DNA from: Phoma sp. XZ068
Taxonomy: Eukaryota > Ascomycota > Dothideomycetes > Pleosporales > Didymellaceae
Assembly: GCA_004835665.1 (NCBI GenBank)
Contig: RBKR01000005.1
Span: 1,426,001 to 1,490,000, forward strand
Direction of reading: 5' to 3'
Length of the DNA stretch: 64,000 nt
The notes beneath the pieces are model-generated. The model ran no database searches. It had not been told where the DNA came from and saw only the letters and a list, made by a program, of their open reading frames with translations. Both the position numbers and the translations under genes were made by a program. How positions within the stretch are numbered: position 1 is the first letter of the stretch; every line of letters starts with the position of its first letter. Below, one piece after another: positions 1-13,200 of the stretch.

Positions 1-2174
1 ATGGCCAGTGATCAGTCTGCAAAGCTCTCGGCTCGTTGTAACTTCAAGGCTTTCGGAACTTGATCGTACCTGTGACCCAAAGTATTTCCCACCATGTGAA
101 CAAATTGGTCGGTAACTGATAAATTTACTTATATGATTGGAATCATCCAAAAGGTCTTGAAAACTGTGAGGAATGATTGCTGTACCCAAAGGTTAATCAC
201 TACGCTCTGAAGGACGATCGGGATGACCTTGCAAAATGAAGCGAGAATCTTGCCTTTCGCGAAATACCAAAGCTTGCAGCGCGAAGCTTTTGCCGAGAGC
301 TGAGGACTTTGGTTCCGACCTCCTATAGCTTGCGCAACGCTCGCTTCGTGATACATTCACCGTCCAATCCGAACAAAGAAGGCGACAGCCTCGTCTTGGA
401 CGAAACTCAGCTGAAAGATGCCCCACTTTCAGCAAACCTGTGCCTAATTCCATTACAAAAACCTTGGAATTTCTGCGCAATGACAAGCGGGGAGATCCCA
501 GCAATAAGTTACCATGTGCTGTTTCTGGTTGATTTATGTTGAGCCAACCTCATGAAAGGTTGGTAGCCGGCAAATGGTAGCAAAGCAGGTTATCCAGCTT
601 TCCGCTGCCAGCACTAAAGTTTTACTGCATCGGAAAAAGATAATTAGAGTTTCATGCAGCAAGCTGAGTTTACTCCACATTTGAATGTGCTGTACAACGC
701 TGCTGGAATCATATAGTACGCCGATGTTTCCTTGCCGTGATCTGCATCATAGTAGAACGGGACTTCACCGCGGCGTCATTTCATTGGGAGAAGATTGTGG
801 TAGCAGGCATAAGTAGCGTTGGTGAACGCGGCGATCAGGGGCGTAGCCGAAAATACAATGACTCTGGGTGTTATTGTTCGCCAATTAGGTACCCGAAGCT
901 GCTGACTACATGAATATTTGCCCTGTGGACGGGTTGGAAAACCTGAATGAGAGAACTTCGCTTAGCTATGTAGATAGCTTCTACAGTACACGGGACGACT
1001 TGCACTACTTACCTAGTTACCCTCGCTACCATCATTAACAGCACGTGTGACGCACAGACTTCCTTAGTGATGCCGTTACCTTCCCTGAAATACTTTTACC
1101 TCCAACTCTTGATGCTTATACATATTCTGTACCAGCGCTAATTATCAGGCAATAAGGTTTATTGGAAAACTCGCCATAAACAGTTCCAATTGGTTAGACA
1201 CTTTGATCGGGAACACCCGTTACACATTCCGCAGCTTGAAGACGCATCGACACTCATATGAGGCGTATACACCTATGCAATAAACAACTCAAGCTTGTTC
1301 AAGCCGCAGGAAGCGAACGCAGCGCATACAATGTCTTTCTCCTGTGCTTGACTATTCCTTTGACAATACTAGCACGGTATTGCAAAAAACCTTTGCGTGA
1401 ACAAAAAACCCTTGCGTGAACAATGCATGACGGACATCCAGAGCTGCAGCATCATTCACGCTGCAATACATCTCCGTCAGCCTTGCGTCAATCCTGCCGC
1501 CCTTGGTGGCGCCTGACAAGTTGCCAACAGTCTTTCTTGACACTACGTCTATGTTTGCGTACAACTTTTGGACCAAATCACCTGGAAGACTATCCAGGCA
1601 CCACATTAGTCGTTCTATATTACCTGTTACGTGAGTTTAAGAAGTCAATTTCCTCATAGCCTGAGATCTGCTAGGAGATAAAATCTGCTGTTATGTATGA
1701 AAGATGTTTAGGGATTTGCATTTGTTGGAGGAAGTCGCACGCTGCGTCGTGTATGAGAGAGGAGGCGTACTGGAGACTTTCGGGGCAATTAATATCCAGT
1801 ACATGTTTTTAGCTGTTGCTTGGCACCGTCGGAGGAATTGGCACAGTCCTACTTGATCTCATAGCTGTAGAGCGCTTATCTGTGTTCTGAAGGATGTGCC
1901 GTGCACGATTGTTCTGCTCTGTAGATGTGGAGTCTCTCTGCTCTACACATCGGAAGCAAGCAGACAATTAGAAAGGTGATATCAATATGAATCTCACCAA
2001 AAAGAGGTTCTTGATACGACCCTCAACCTCGCGTACAGGACTGATATGTCATATCAAGTGGCTTGAAGCAATGTATTTCGGATGGGTATCTGTGTGGCTT
2101 GATGATCGTGACTACGTCTACTTCCATTCTAGATCTATATCTATTCGTTCACGACCATCAATCGAGAGATTCCC
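1..2174. other. Gene-poor left edge, no supported gene
   Basis: I see no reading frame with convincing coding character here. The open frames are short, overlap on opposite strands, and lack splice signals that would join them into a domain I recognise. A minus-strand frame at 1352-1606 has a somewhat protein-like composition and could be a gene remnant, but no family is recognisable. An imperfect direct duplication of about 20 bases lies at 1383-1424. Confidence 0.5.
1383..1424. repeat. Short direct duplication
   Basis: Two adjacent copies of a roughly 20-base block (an A-run, then ccYttgcgtgaac) differ by a single C/T. It looks like a local slippage duplication. No function is suggested. 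Confidence 0.6.
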
Positions 2175-2746
2175 TTACACATACAGAACGTCCCAGTGAT
2201 TTCCCTCATCCTGAATTACTAGTTAGCAACCACTTTCAAGTACGGACCGCTGCATCGTAAGACTCACACAGTAGATATTTCCAGCTTTGCTCTGCCATCT
2301 TGGATATCCGTCTCCGCGATTACTAATCTTAGTAAAAGTATTCGTCACGTAACTATTCAAGCCATTGTTCTTCTTGAAGTCCAACTTGTAGCCTGTCCAG
2401 AGTGGGTCAGCGATGAGTTCTTGTTCTTGGCGTCTAAGCATAGTCCCATACCTCTCCAATGGCTCTTTGCATTCGGATCATTTTCACTTGCATGTCCTGT
2501 CTCTGTACCTCCGGTGATGGTAAGATCACAGCTGCACGCGCCCTTTAGAGTAATGGCACTTGCTACAGTGTTCTCTTGCAGTCCGCTAAAGGATGTGCAC
2601 TTCGGATTGGATTTGGTGCTGCATCCACCCGTAGATGACCACGTGATGCTAGCTGCCTTGAATCGTTTCTCGGCATCGGCCTGAGAAACGGCCTCGGCAG
2701 ATGCGAGACATGCGACGAGAGTTGCTAAAACGCGGATGGTCTTCAT
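2175..2746 (-). CDS. Small secreted protein with peptidase M15-like metal site
   Basis: Three exons join cleanly: 2746-2452, 2392-2268 and 2210-2175, with introns of 59 and 57 bases that both have GT...AG ends. They give 151 residues. Residues 1 to about 20 (MKTIRVLATLVACLASAEA) form a classic signal peptide, so the product should be secreted. The core reads GGTETGHA (79-86), SHWRGYKLDF (95-104) and DEGNHWDV (141-148). H96-x2-G-x3-D103 and E142-x2-H145 match the metal ligands and catalytic Glu of the Hedgehog/D-Ala-D-Ala peptidase fold (M15-type HxxGxxxD plus ExxH). Cysteines at 42, 50, 71, 73 and 140 may form disulfides. The start was chosen because the signal peptide begins there; an upstream in-frame ATG only adds a non-signal-like leader. 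The fold is a motif-based inference. The substrate is unknown and might be microbial cell-wall peptide. Confidence 0.8.
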
Positions 2747-4859
2747 TGTAATAGTTATTGAGTAGATAATAAAAGTCTGCTGACGTTTTTGAATCGTTAA
2801 AGATAGGATAGCATGGCCCCTCTTATACTGCCTCGCTGCCTTGGTGAACAACAGCCAGCACGTCACTTGGTTGCCTCAAGGCTGATCTTGTACATGTATA
2901 GTAGCTACTGTACCTGTGAAGATACGAAGGATGTACAATGTAGAGTAGATCGCAGTATCGATTGACGCCTCGGTAGACTGACTCTGTTACACAATGGCTT
3001 CAGCTGAACAATGCCAAGCGGATGGGCTGAATCTAGTTTGGATGGGAGGTACATCATTACGTAGACAGGTTTTAATCATACCCAACTAATCCGCAGACAA
3101 TGGGGCGTGCGAAAACCGAAGTGCGCCTGAGGCTGAGGCATGGACACAAGGCTCAGTCAATGACACAGTACAAACAGGCAGCAAAGGCTTTCCGTACCGT
3201 AAAGCTGAAAAGTCCTTCCTTCCAAACATAGCCACCTCATCTAACTTCAAATGCGAAATTGTGTCACTCATGTACCATCTTTCAAGCCATGCATCTTCTC
3301 CTGCAGCCTCTTACACTGTTAATCTCTTCTTGGCACGCCACTCCGCCAATGAGTTACAATAATGACGCGCTAGTACCACCTATTCAGCCTGGTTTAATTC
3401 TGTGCCAAGGACAATCTGCAGCCAGCTTCCAAGGTTTGGTGCAGAGCTACAACGCTGATCTATCCTAATTAAGCCACAGCCAGGGTAGACGATCTAAGAT
3501 CTTCAAGATGCGCACAGCCAAACATGCCAGGAACGTGTCCGCTGTTTCCTCATCCACTTGAATAGCTTTGCAACGCAGGTTGCATTGTTCTTGGTATGGA
3601 AGGCAGGAAAGTTCATGAATACTTACATTTGAAAGACAGGCAGAGTAAACACAAACACCACATGAACACACTCCCAGGTCAAACATTCGAACCCAGGGTA
3701 TTGCAGGGTCGATGCAATATTGTGCCATAGGTCAGGGATTACATGGGATTGTGCTTGGTTGTTTCTTAGCAAGCCTCGGTAGTACACATTAAGATGTTGT
3801 GTTGCTACGCACGATCCTAGCGAAGACCCTGAACCAAAGCGAACATAGAACCGCAACAGGCGTAAACCGCGCAATCTACGAAGATTGAGCCGGCGAGGAG
3901 AAACAAAATCACATATCTGCCAGAATGTGCTAGGACCGCAGAATGCAACCTATGTCTCTCGCAACTTTTTAGCAGAGGATAGGGGTGCCAGATATGGGAT
4001 GATGCACATTTGCTCACCCATGAGGAGAATTAAGAATACTGAATGAAGGACATGGAATGTAATTTTCACTCGTTCAAGCCAGAGCACATCCAGGTATGGC
4101 GAAGATGCGTCCAAAGACGATGGAACATATAAGCCCAGCCTAAAGGTTTTAGAAGCGCATCACATCTCATACCACATCGCAGTTTGAGAACCTCGTATAC
4201 AAAGCGAATGGAATTTTTTCGACCCAAGCACTGTTCTTGTTTCCCGTTCCGCAGACCCAGGCACGCCATGTAAGCGGATGTTCAACCCTTCAGGAAAGAG
4301 CGAGCACGAACATTTCTGACGACGGTGAGCTTTTTAACGGAAAGCAACCCCGACGTAGAAAGTGAGCATTTTGTTCCAGCAAAGCCACACACGCCATAGA
4401 GGCGAAATTTCAACCTTTGAGACAGAGAAATCAGTCAACACTACAGACAAATGTTTGAGGCTTTTGACGGAAAACGAAGCCGACATAAAAAATCATGCTT
4501 ACAACTTTCAGGAGAAGTGGGCATCAAAAGAGGAATAAGTCTCGATATTTTCATTAGCAAGTGATGCAGCACAGCAACTTGGTGCCCATGGTGGGTTTTC
4601 GATACTAACGTGGATGACCGATGAATAAGGAAGTATAAACGTGGTCGATGGTCATGTATCTATCCACACACAAGACTGGCATGTGACGAACTGTGCATTA
4701 TTAATGCTATGCTACACGGTCTTTACGAAGCAGAGCAATAGATATAAACGGTACGCTTGACCGTTTGACCAACAACTTAACACACGTCTGATACTTCACA
4801 ATTTCGGAACAGATGACAGAGAAACACAGCATACCAGCCGTACACTCCAGTTTCCACTT
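2747..4859. other. Gene-poor stretch
   Basis: No coding region can be supported. Scattered open frames of 60-90 codons lie on both strands without recognisable domains. From about 4320 there are weak, decayed similarities to the tandem array further right, such as two blocks around 4328-4370 and 4460-4495 that share a tttt-acggaaa-gaagccgaca pattern. Confidence 0.5.
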
Positions 4860-5960
4860 GCACAAAGGCAAAATTCTTCTGGTTCTGCTCCTGATATTTA
4901 TACAGAGGAGAGCAGACATGGAACTACGCTTGTGTAATTCAACGGAGAGACCGCCAGGCATTTGCTGAGCTGCACTACGATTTTGAGACCAGACAACACA
5001 GCACATAAACTCCATCACTCAATATTTGAAAGCAAGGAATGTCAAATCTTTCGTATTACAGATATAGAACTGTATACCAAGAGGAGAAATTTGAAGCCGC
5101 TTGAGTTATTCTGATTCGACCACAGAGCCATAGACAAGCGTGTCCCATGTCTGCGGGAAGCCAAAAGCAATCATATTTCCACATGATTCTCATTTCAACC
5201 AGAGAAGAGGGCAGACACATCAAATATCGAGCCATTAGGTTGTTTGGCCAGACCAGACGGCAAAGCCATGTATGGTACAAGAGTTTTTTTCGGCGCCATG
5301 GGCAAGCGCGGTTAGGTTTTCCAATAAGGATAAAAGTCATTTCGGCTGAGCTTGAAGAGGAAAGAAGCGGACATATTGGGGTGCTTTCTTGCAATTTGAT
5401 GAAAGAGGGAGAGACGACCAGACCAGACCACAACCCATGCATTATTCAACATCCTGTTTTCGGCACCATGCGCAGGTCCGAAAATGTCTTTGACAATAGC
5501 CAAGAGTAGAGGTTGATTTTGAAAGAGAAGGGCAGACATATCAACATCCTCTGTCACTTTTGATAAAGACAGATAAACCAACCAGACCACACACCCATGT
5601 ACTGTTCGACGTCTTGTTTCCAGCGCCATCGCCCGGTGGGCTTGCCTTTTCAGCCACCAACAACAACCTTTTATGTAGATTTTGATTTCAAGAGGCAAAC
5701 ATGTCGACTTCTTGCACTTGATTGTGATGAAGACAGAGAGACCAATCAGACCACAGCGCAAAGCCAGGCGTTGTTTACCATTGCTTTTTCGGCGCCATGG
5801 GCAGGCTACCATCATGTTTTCTGATCATCTTTCCGATTATACGGTCCGCCACCGCCAACAATTTACGCCGATTCTGATTTTGATTTTGGAAGGCGAGGAC
5901 AGACATGCACATATTGGATGTTCCATTTTGGCAGGAGAAGGCACAGAACATGCCTCTTGC
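4860..5960. repeat. Degenerate tandem array, unit about 165 bases
   Basis: Several blocks recur in the same order. A ggcagacat-like block is at about 4913, 5210, 5367, 5529, 5695 and 5898. A cagaccacag...cccatg block is near 5246, 5420, 5581 and 5744. A ttttcggcgccatgggc block is near 5288, 5459, 5617 and 5786. Spacing is mostly 157-172 bases. Units have diverged by point changes and small indels, so they are not in one reading frame. Minus-strand open frames crossing them (5056-5442, 5312-5815) repeat similar peptides in shifted phase, as expected from a DNA repeat rather than a conserved protein. This is probably an old minisatellite-like array; a decayed repetitive gene is the alternative. 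Confidence 0.7.
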
Positions 5961-6177
5961 ACCAGCTGGATATTGTATAGAAAGATTGGATGTGACAGAC
6001 AAGAAGTAACAACTAGTCCTGCGAAGGGCGATGCAATTTATACCATCACACACACATGCACACATCCACACGTGACAAATTTCCAATCCAAAATCTTCGC
6101 GTCAAAAAATTCATACATCAATACATAAATCTAATCCTACACCGCCATCACGACCCCCTGTTCACGTCTGCAACGAT
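5961..6177. other. RAT1 3' flank
   Basis: A short region between the end of the array and the RAT1 stop codon, with a CA-rich stretch near 6040-6070. It presumably contains the RAT1 3' untranslated region and polyadenylation signals. I see nothing else in it. Confidence 0.4.
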
Positions 6178-9100
6178 TCAGCCACTCCCCTCCTTCCACC
6201 GATAATCATTCGAGTTATACCCACCGCCATTCCCCCCACCATACCCGCCTCGTCCCCGTCCGCCACCACGGTCATTCCGCGGAGGACGGTCGTTGTACGG
6301 GTTATTCCCCTGGTAGCCGCCGCTGCGTCCACCACCGCCGCCTTGGTAGTTATCTCTTCCGCCGCCGTAGCCACCACCGCCTCCACCGCCGTTGTACGAG
6401 TCTCTGTTTGCGCCGCCGTAGCCGTTACCGCCTGCGTGGCTTGGTGGCGGGCCGCGGGGCTGCGGCTGGCCCATCCAGGCGGGGCGTTGAGATTGTTGCT
6501 GACCTGGTGGTGCGAAGCCTGGGGGGCCGGCTGGGAAGCCGCCGGGTGCTGCGAAGCCTGGGGGAGGCACCCAGCCTGGTGGGGGTGGGGGAATGCCGTT
6601 CTGTGGGGCTGGGGGCCAGGACTGAGCACCTGGGACGAAGGGTGGGGCGGGGAAGCCGGGAGGGCCGGCGGCATAGCCGTTGTTGCCGCCCTGGTAGCCG
6701 CCGTTGTTGCGGTCGTTGTAGCCGCCGTTGTTGCGGTCGTTGTAGCCGCCGTTGTTGCGGTCGTTGTAGCCGCCGTTGTTGTAGCCTCCGCCGTTGTTGT
6801 AGCCACCACGTCCACCGCGGCCTCCGCGGTCGTTGTAGCCTCCACCGCGTCCGCGGTATCCGCCTCGGCCGCCGCGGTCTTGGTTGCGTCTTACGGCCGC
6901 CTTTTCGCCTTCGCTGAGGACAGGGGTGGGGAGCTTGACGCCTTTGAGGAGGACGGACTTGTGCGCATTGTCAGCGGTTAATGGGGGCATTTCGTAGTAG
7001 ACCCTATAAACGTGTTAGTTGAGTATGCAAATATATGGAACAGATACACACCTCATAGAGCCGTCTTGCACGATCTCGAACTCGTTTATGCCGTCGATGT
7101 CGAAGGGTGGGACGAGCTGGCTGTCTGGAACGAAAAGGTCGTGAGGCTCAATCTCGCCGTGGAGAGCGCCGGACTTGGAGGGGTCAATATTGTGCTTCTT
7201 GACGGCGGTACGGTAGAGCGCTGTGTTGGCGTCGTTGAAGAGCTGGCCTTCTTGCGAGAACATGAGGGTCTCCTTGCCGAACTCGTTGCGCGCCTTTTCG
7301 TCGGGTGACAGCTCGGGGTATTTGGTTGCCATGGCTTCGAGAAGTCGTTTCTCGTCGATGAACGGCAGAACAGCAACACCCTGCCAGGCGAACTTCTTGC
7401 CGTTGAGGTCAATGGGGAAGTCAACAGGGTAGAAGTCGTAGATGGACGACTCGGGGTCTTCCATAAGGACGCGGAAGGGCTCTGGGATGGCGTGGTTGGA
7501 CGCAGCGGGCAACACACCCATGAGTTGCTCGTAGGGGTGGAACGGCACGCCCTTCTCGAACAGCTCGCGAGGGTTCATGTCTTCGAGACCTACAAAGTCG
7601 GCGGCGAAGGGAGCGTAGTGGTGAGGGAAGTACCAGGTCCACGAAGGGCAGCCTTGCATATAGTATGCCAACACCCAGCAAAGTCCCTCAGCGTACTGAC
7701 GGGCGACCTTGTTGCGGAAGGCGATGTCATCAGGCGCGACGTGGAACTTTTGCTGGTAGTATCGCTCCTCGTAACCAGGCTCCCACAGCATGACAGTGTC
7801 CTCCGGAGGGGCGTCGTCCTTCTTCTTCTCGGCCTGCACTGGGTCGTTCGGTACGACGGGAGTAGTACGTCCAGGTGTGCCGTTGTCTGAATCTTCGATC
7901 TCGTCTGCCTTGCGTTTGCCAAGAACCACGGGAGTCTCCGCGCCAGAGGCAGACTCTGAGGCAGGAGTAGACTCGTCTGCTGGAGGAGCTGTGCCGTCGG
8001 CCTTGGCCTTCATCATCTCCTTGAGACGGGCTGCGGCGCTCTTGTTTGTCTGGAGGTCTCGGTTGTGAAGCACGTCCTTATGGGCATCGCGAACTGCGCT
8101 CGACTGGGCGTCTTGGGGAGCGAAGAACAGAACTCCCGAGTTCATATAGGTGTTTGTGTCTTCTTTGACGCGCTTGAAAGGCGGCGCGCCGTTGCGATCG
8201 TTGTGACCTCCACGGCCTCCTCCACGTCCGCGGTTGTTGCCAGCCTCACGCTGTGCACGCCTGGCAGCCTGTCTATCTGATACTTCCTTGCGCTTCTTGA
8301 AGATGTCAGCTTCCTTGCCGGCGAGAGCGGACAAAATCTGCTGCACGCGGCGCATGTCCGGGTAGCCATCCTTGGTCACGTAGTCATCCATCTCAGCGGC
8401 GAGGTCACGCCAGATGCTGATGAGTAAATCGATACCTTGATCACGAATCTCCAGACTGGGCAAATGAGGAAGGAAATCGTTACCGACGAAGAAACACATG
8501 AACACCCAGTCGTCGAGGGAGCGTTCTAGGTCGTAGGGGAACGTCCTCTTAGGAGTGTCCATCTCGACAGCTAGATACTCGCGAAGAATACCAGTGTGCA
8601 GCCAGATATAAGGCTTGAGCTGATGCTCGGAAGAGGCCCACTCTTCAGCAGCCTCCTCCTCAGTAAGCTTCTTCCCGTCGTCGGGGAACTCACAATTGTT
8701 GCGAATGTGACCCTTGCGGCCACAGCGTGTGCACACCTTGTCCTTACCCGAGTCGAAGAAGACGTCTTCTCTGAGAACACGGAAGCGAGGCTCATGGGTT
8801 GCAAGACTCAACATGATCAAATCGGCATCCAAACCATAGATGACATGGGAGGTGTTGGGGTCATGTGTAGGCATAGCGCGTTGCGAGCGAATAAAGTTCA
8901 TGATCTTGTGCTCGCCCTCACCAGGCACAGAGGCGTCAGAGATGATGACTTTCATGTCCTTCCACGAAGGGTCGGTAGTAAACTTGTAGGCACACCAGTA
9001 TTGAAGAGACTCAGCGAGGAGATGCATGAAGGGAGTGCCGGGGGTGATGGCGTTAGAGTCCCAGGTCTTTTCAACGACCTCCTCTATGCTTGAAATGTCT

Positions 9101-9543
9101 TCACCACGGCTGGCTTTTTGCGAGTTGAGCATCTTGACAAACTCGGCGCGCTCCTCGTCCTTTTCAGAGGCCTCCTTGGCAGCACGGAAACGACGAGAGC
9201 GCTGCTGGTTCATCTTTGCACGAGGGGCGACACCGTCAACAGCCATGTAGAGCAGCTTGCGAGGGCGCACCATACCGACAACACGGTCAGTGTACTCAAA
9301 GATGGCAACCATCATATCAGCCTCAGTCTTGGGGGCAGGTTTGTCTTCGGGGTGCGAGCACGGGTGGACAATGCCGTTCATGTCGAGATACAGATTATCG
9401 AACTCCTCGCCGTTGGGGTTCGGCTTGGTGCGGTCGACCGGGATGACCTGGTCGCCGACCTTTTTGGGCTGATCCTCTACGACACTGGACACAATCTTGG
9501 GGTATTTCTGGCTGAGCCAGCGAAACATAGCGGGAACACCCAT
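6178..9543 (-). CDS. RAT1: 5'-3' exoribonuclease Rat1 (Xrn2)
   Basis: Two exons, 9543-7052 and 7003-6178, flank a 48-base intron and give 1105 residues. The protein starts with the Rat1/Xrn signature (MGVPAMFRWLSQKYPKI), and the acidic catalytic motif LYLDMNGIVHPC is at 51-62. The body carries a CCHC zinc knuckle (CTRCGRKGHIRNNC, about 270-283) typical of the nuclear paralogue. The C-terminal third is a Gly/Arg/Asn-rich tail with RGG motifs and tandem GGYNDRNN octapeptides. Rat1 degrades RNA with a 5' monophosphate in the nucleus, trimming rRNA and snoRNA and driving torpedo termination by RNA polymerase II. The catalytic core is of normal length; the tail makes the protein somewhat long. It is transcribed divergently from USO1 across a 700-base promoter region. 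Identification is very secure. Confidence 0.97.
6700..6785 (-). repeat. 24-base tandem repeat inside the RAT1 tail
   Basis: Three nearly identical 24-base units encode GGYNDRNN in frame. They sit within the exon 2 RGG-rich tail, so gains or losses of units would not disturb the catalytic core. Confidence 0.8.
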
Positions 9544-10243
9544 GTTGGCGGGTGACGCGCGGCGGCGTGCGGTGTGTTGGGTGGACTAGGGGTGCGACTG
9601 CTGAGAGGGGTGGCACTGGAGAGAGCGAAAGCGCGTATACTGAGGCTCGAAGTCCTGTTCTAGTATTTGCGGTACACTACAAGAAGAGAACAGCACTGCC
9701 GTCGACGGTCCGTCGATGAATGCAGGCTGGCAAGAGAAAGGCGAAAGGTGACAGGTGGACTCGGACGCTGCTCGGGAGCGACCACTGTTGGACTGGTGGG
9801 GTGCTGGGAAAATGCGCGATGTTCACTCGTGTATCGCAGTAGCGATGCTTTGCCTCTTCACCAGGCGACGCGATGAGAGTTGGGGTGGTGAGGTCGAAGA
9901 AAGGGCGGGCGCAAAAGACGCAGCCAAAGTAAGACGGATTGAGAATATTCTGCCAAGACGTGGAGGGCCGCGGTTGAGCCGGCAGGGCACGCGTCAGGCT
10001 AGAGCCGCAGCAGCTGTGCGGTTGCTGTTGGCGTCCGTGCCCGAATTTATACGTGGAGGATAGACGAGTCTTGATCAGCTGTACCGCTCTCATGCATTTC
10101 TTCTGGTAGCGCTTTGTTCGTCTGGCCTTTTCTTCTTGCCAGCTATTCATCAGCCTAGACAGCTGTCCCCCCTCCCAAACACACGCTCCCCCGACAATGC
10201 ACTCGTAGCGCCTGTCGCCGTACCAAAGCTCCCCCCCGCGAAG
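9544..10243. promoter_or_regulatory. Divergent promoter region of RAT1 and USO1
   Basis: A 700-base region between two divergently oriented housekeeping genes. No supported gene lies inside it; a 275-codon minus-strand frame across it has no recognisable domain and overlaps the USO1 first exon. The right side, just before the USO1 start, is pyrimidine-rich, as is common in fungal promoters. An in-frame ATG at 10136 lies upstream of the chosen USO1 start. Confidence 0.5.
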
Positions 10244-13200
10244 ATGATGCGAGTACTCGAGGCCAACGCGCCTCCCAAGCAGACGGCCACGGACACAATC
10301 AGCACCCTCAGCAGCCGCCTGTCGAGCGCAACCCTCCTCGAAGACCGCCGCGCCGCCATCCTGGGCCTGCGCAGCTTCGCAAAGGAATACCCGGCGTCCG
10401 TCGCCTCGGGCGCCCTGCGCGGGCTGATTGCCTCCCTCACCAAAGACGCAGACGATGTCGACACGCTCAAGGTCGTGCTGGAGACGCTGCTGGCCCTCTT
10501 CCACCCCAATGACAACAGCCCCGAGGCCTCGGACGAGATTGCCATGTGGCTGGCCGACGAGTTCACCATGGTGCGCTCCCCTCTCCCTCCTCTACGTCTG
10601 CCAGAACTGAGCTTATGGTAGCGCCAAGATAACATGACCGTCCTCCTCGACCTGCTCGACACCCCCGACCTCTACTCGCGCCTGTACCCGCTGCAGCTGA
10701 TCCGCGCCTGCGCCGAAGCACGCCCTGAACGCACCCAAGAATGCATCCAGACAGCCCCCATGGGCACGAGCCGCCTGGCCGCCATGCTGGACGATCCGCG
10801 CGACATTATCCGCAACGAAGCCCTCGTACTGCTTTCCGACCTGACCCGCGCTTCATCCGAGCTGCAGAAAGTCTTTGTTTTCGAGGACGTCTTTGCCAAG
10901 GTCTTCAACATGATACACGGCGATGGTGGTCTTACTCAGGGCGGCATCGTGGTGCAGGACTGCCTGTCGTTGCTGGCGAACCTCATACGATTCAACGTCT
11001 CCAACCAAATGTACTTCACCAAGATGGAGTACCCTGGCCAGTTCGTCAGGCTCCTCCCGGGCGGAAAGAAGGTCAAGAAGGCAAGAGGTGCTGTGGACGA
11101 GGACGATGATTGGGTTAGTCCGCAGAGCGACAAGAACGTCTGGGGCCTGCTCATCATCATGCGCATGTTCCTGGTCAAGGGAAGCGCAGCAACGCCACAA
11201 AATCAGACTGCTTTCGTACAGTACGGGCTTGTCAGACAACTGCTGAACATTGCATTCGACCCGGCAACATCCATGTTGATCAAGGTCGAGGCGCTGAGCA
11301 CTTGTGCAGATCTGATCAGAGGCAATCCGAGGATGCAGGAAGGCTTCGCCCAGGAGCAAGTGCGACCCTTTATCCAGCCTGCGACCAACGGCGCAGCTAC
11401 TCCTAATGGTGTGACAAACGTCTATGTCATCGAAGCCCTCCTGAACCTCGTCCTGACGCCAGCCTCGAATGACCTTTTCGACATCCGCAGCGCCGGCGCG
11501 GACGTCATCAAGGCCTACTTTCACAACCATCCTCAAATTCGAGAACACTTCCTCAACCGCGCTATCGGTGGTCATGAAGCTGGGGATGAAACACAGAATG
11601 CGCTGACCATCTTGATGGAAGGGTCGCAAGCATCACCCGGTGACCCATACCGCATGTGGTTCGCAGCCACGCTGATCTTTGACCTGATCTTCGACAATCT
11701 GCAAGCAAAACACACGCTGATGGAAGTCAAGGAAGGCGATGCAGAAAGTGGAGAGGAAGTCGTCACGTGTATACAAACATTGACTGCAAACCTGATCGCA
11801 AGTCTGCAACTGGAAGAAGACGAGCGAATCTCCATTGCCTACCTCATGCTTTTGCTAGGCTGGCTGTTCGAGGACGCTGAAGCCGTCGACGACTTCCTTG
11901 GCGAAGCGAGTAGTCTTCAAAGCCTTGTGCAAGCTGTGTTGAGGCCTGGAAGCGACCAAACGATCAACCGTGGTCTTTCCGCTGCCCTGCTCGGCACCAT
12001 CTACGAGTTTTCGACACGAGACTCGCCTGTGCCCCGACGCGAATTGCAGGGCACTCTTACAGGCAAACTCGGACGCGAAAAGTACCTCAACGCCATCACC
12101 GAGCTGCGTAATCACCCTCTCATCCGCGATTTCGAAGTTCTGCCTCAGCGAAGTGGAGGCGAGGGAAGCCTCCCGGATGTGTTCTTTGTCGACACATGCG
12201 TCGATTTCCTCAAGGATAACTTCAGCCGACTGACCCGAGCGATCGACCGCAACCCAAACATCGAGCAGCATCAATCGCACGACGGTGTCGATCGCGATGT
12301 AGTGGATGCGCTAAGGGGTGAGATCGATGGGAAAGAGCAAAGCCTTCAGGAGCTAAAGGCACAACTCATGTCATTGGAGCAGAAGCTGGATCAGGAACAC
12401 GCCGACCACCGCAAGACACAGCAAGCTGCGGATGAGCAAAGGAACACCCTCAAGCGTATCAACGAGAAGCTGCACAACGACCTCGATACTGAGATCAAGG
12501 CCAAGGACCGCGAACACAAGAAGGCGTCACTAGAGTTGGAGAACAAGTACAACCTCCAAATCGCAGCGCTCAACAATAAGCTCCAGCAGGCTGCAAAGGA
12601 ATCAACCCTTGCTGTGTCACGAACAAAGCAGGAATACGACGAGAAGCTTCACGAGGCGCACAGATCGTCAACTGAAATACAACGTCGTCTAGAGTCTGCG
12701 GAAAAAGCCCGTTCAGATGCCTTTGAGAAGATCCAACAGCTCGAGAAAGCGCTCCAACAGGCTCGGAACGAGCTCTCATCCGTTAATGAAGCACTGCGCA
12801 AGACACAAGCACAAGCGCAGCAGCACGATGCTCAGATTCAGCACCTTACAGAAGAGAACGAATCACTGAAGTCTACAGTTGACAAGTTGAAGTCTGAGCA
12901 ACAAACCGCTATCGACAAAGTAAAGTCCGAGCACCAAGCCCACATCCTCGAACTGGAAGCGGCAAACGAGGCCGCCAAGCAAAGTGAACTCGACAAGTTC
13001 AAGGCTTCTCACAAGAGTGCAACTGATAAACTCACATCCGCGCACAAGTCTGAGCTCGAAAAACTCAAAGCTGATAAGAAGTCCGAGCTCGAGAAGCTTA
13101 AAGCCGAGCACAAGTCTGCCAACGACAAAGTCACCAAGCAAAGCACGGACCAAAAGTCCACAGTGGACAAGCTCACATCTGAGATCACCGACCTCAAGAC

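Noticed and set aside
5056..5815. Two minus-strand frames as repeat-protein genes
   Set aside because: Repeat units shift phase between copies, so the peptide similarity follows from the DNA repeat.
10136..10243. Upstream in-frame ATG as the USO1 start
   Set aside because: Adds a Pro-rich leader not seen in the family; conservation starts at the ATG at 10244.
9677..10504. Minus-strand frame of 275 codons
   Set aside because: Lies across the RAT1/USO1 promoter and antisense to USO1 exon 1; no domain or splice context.
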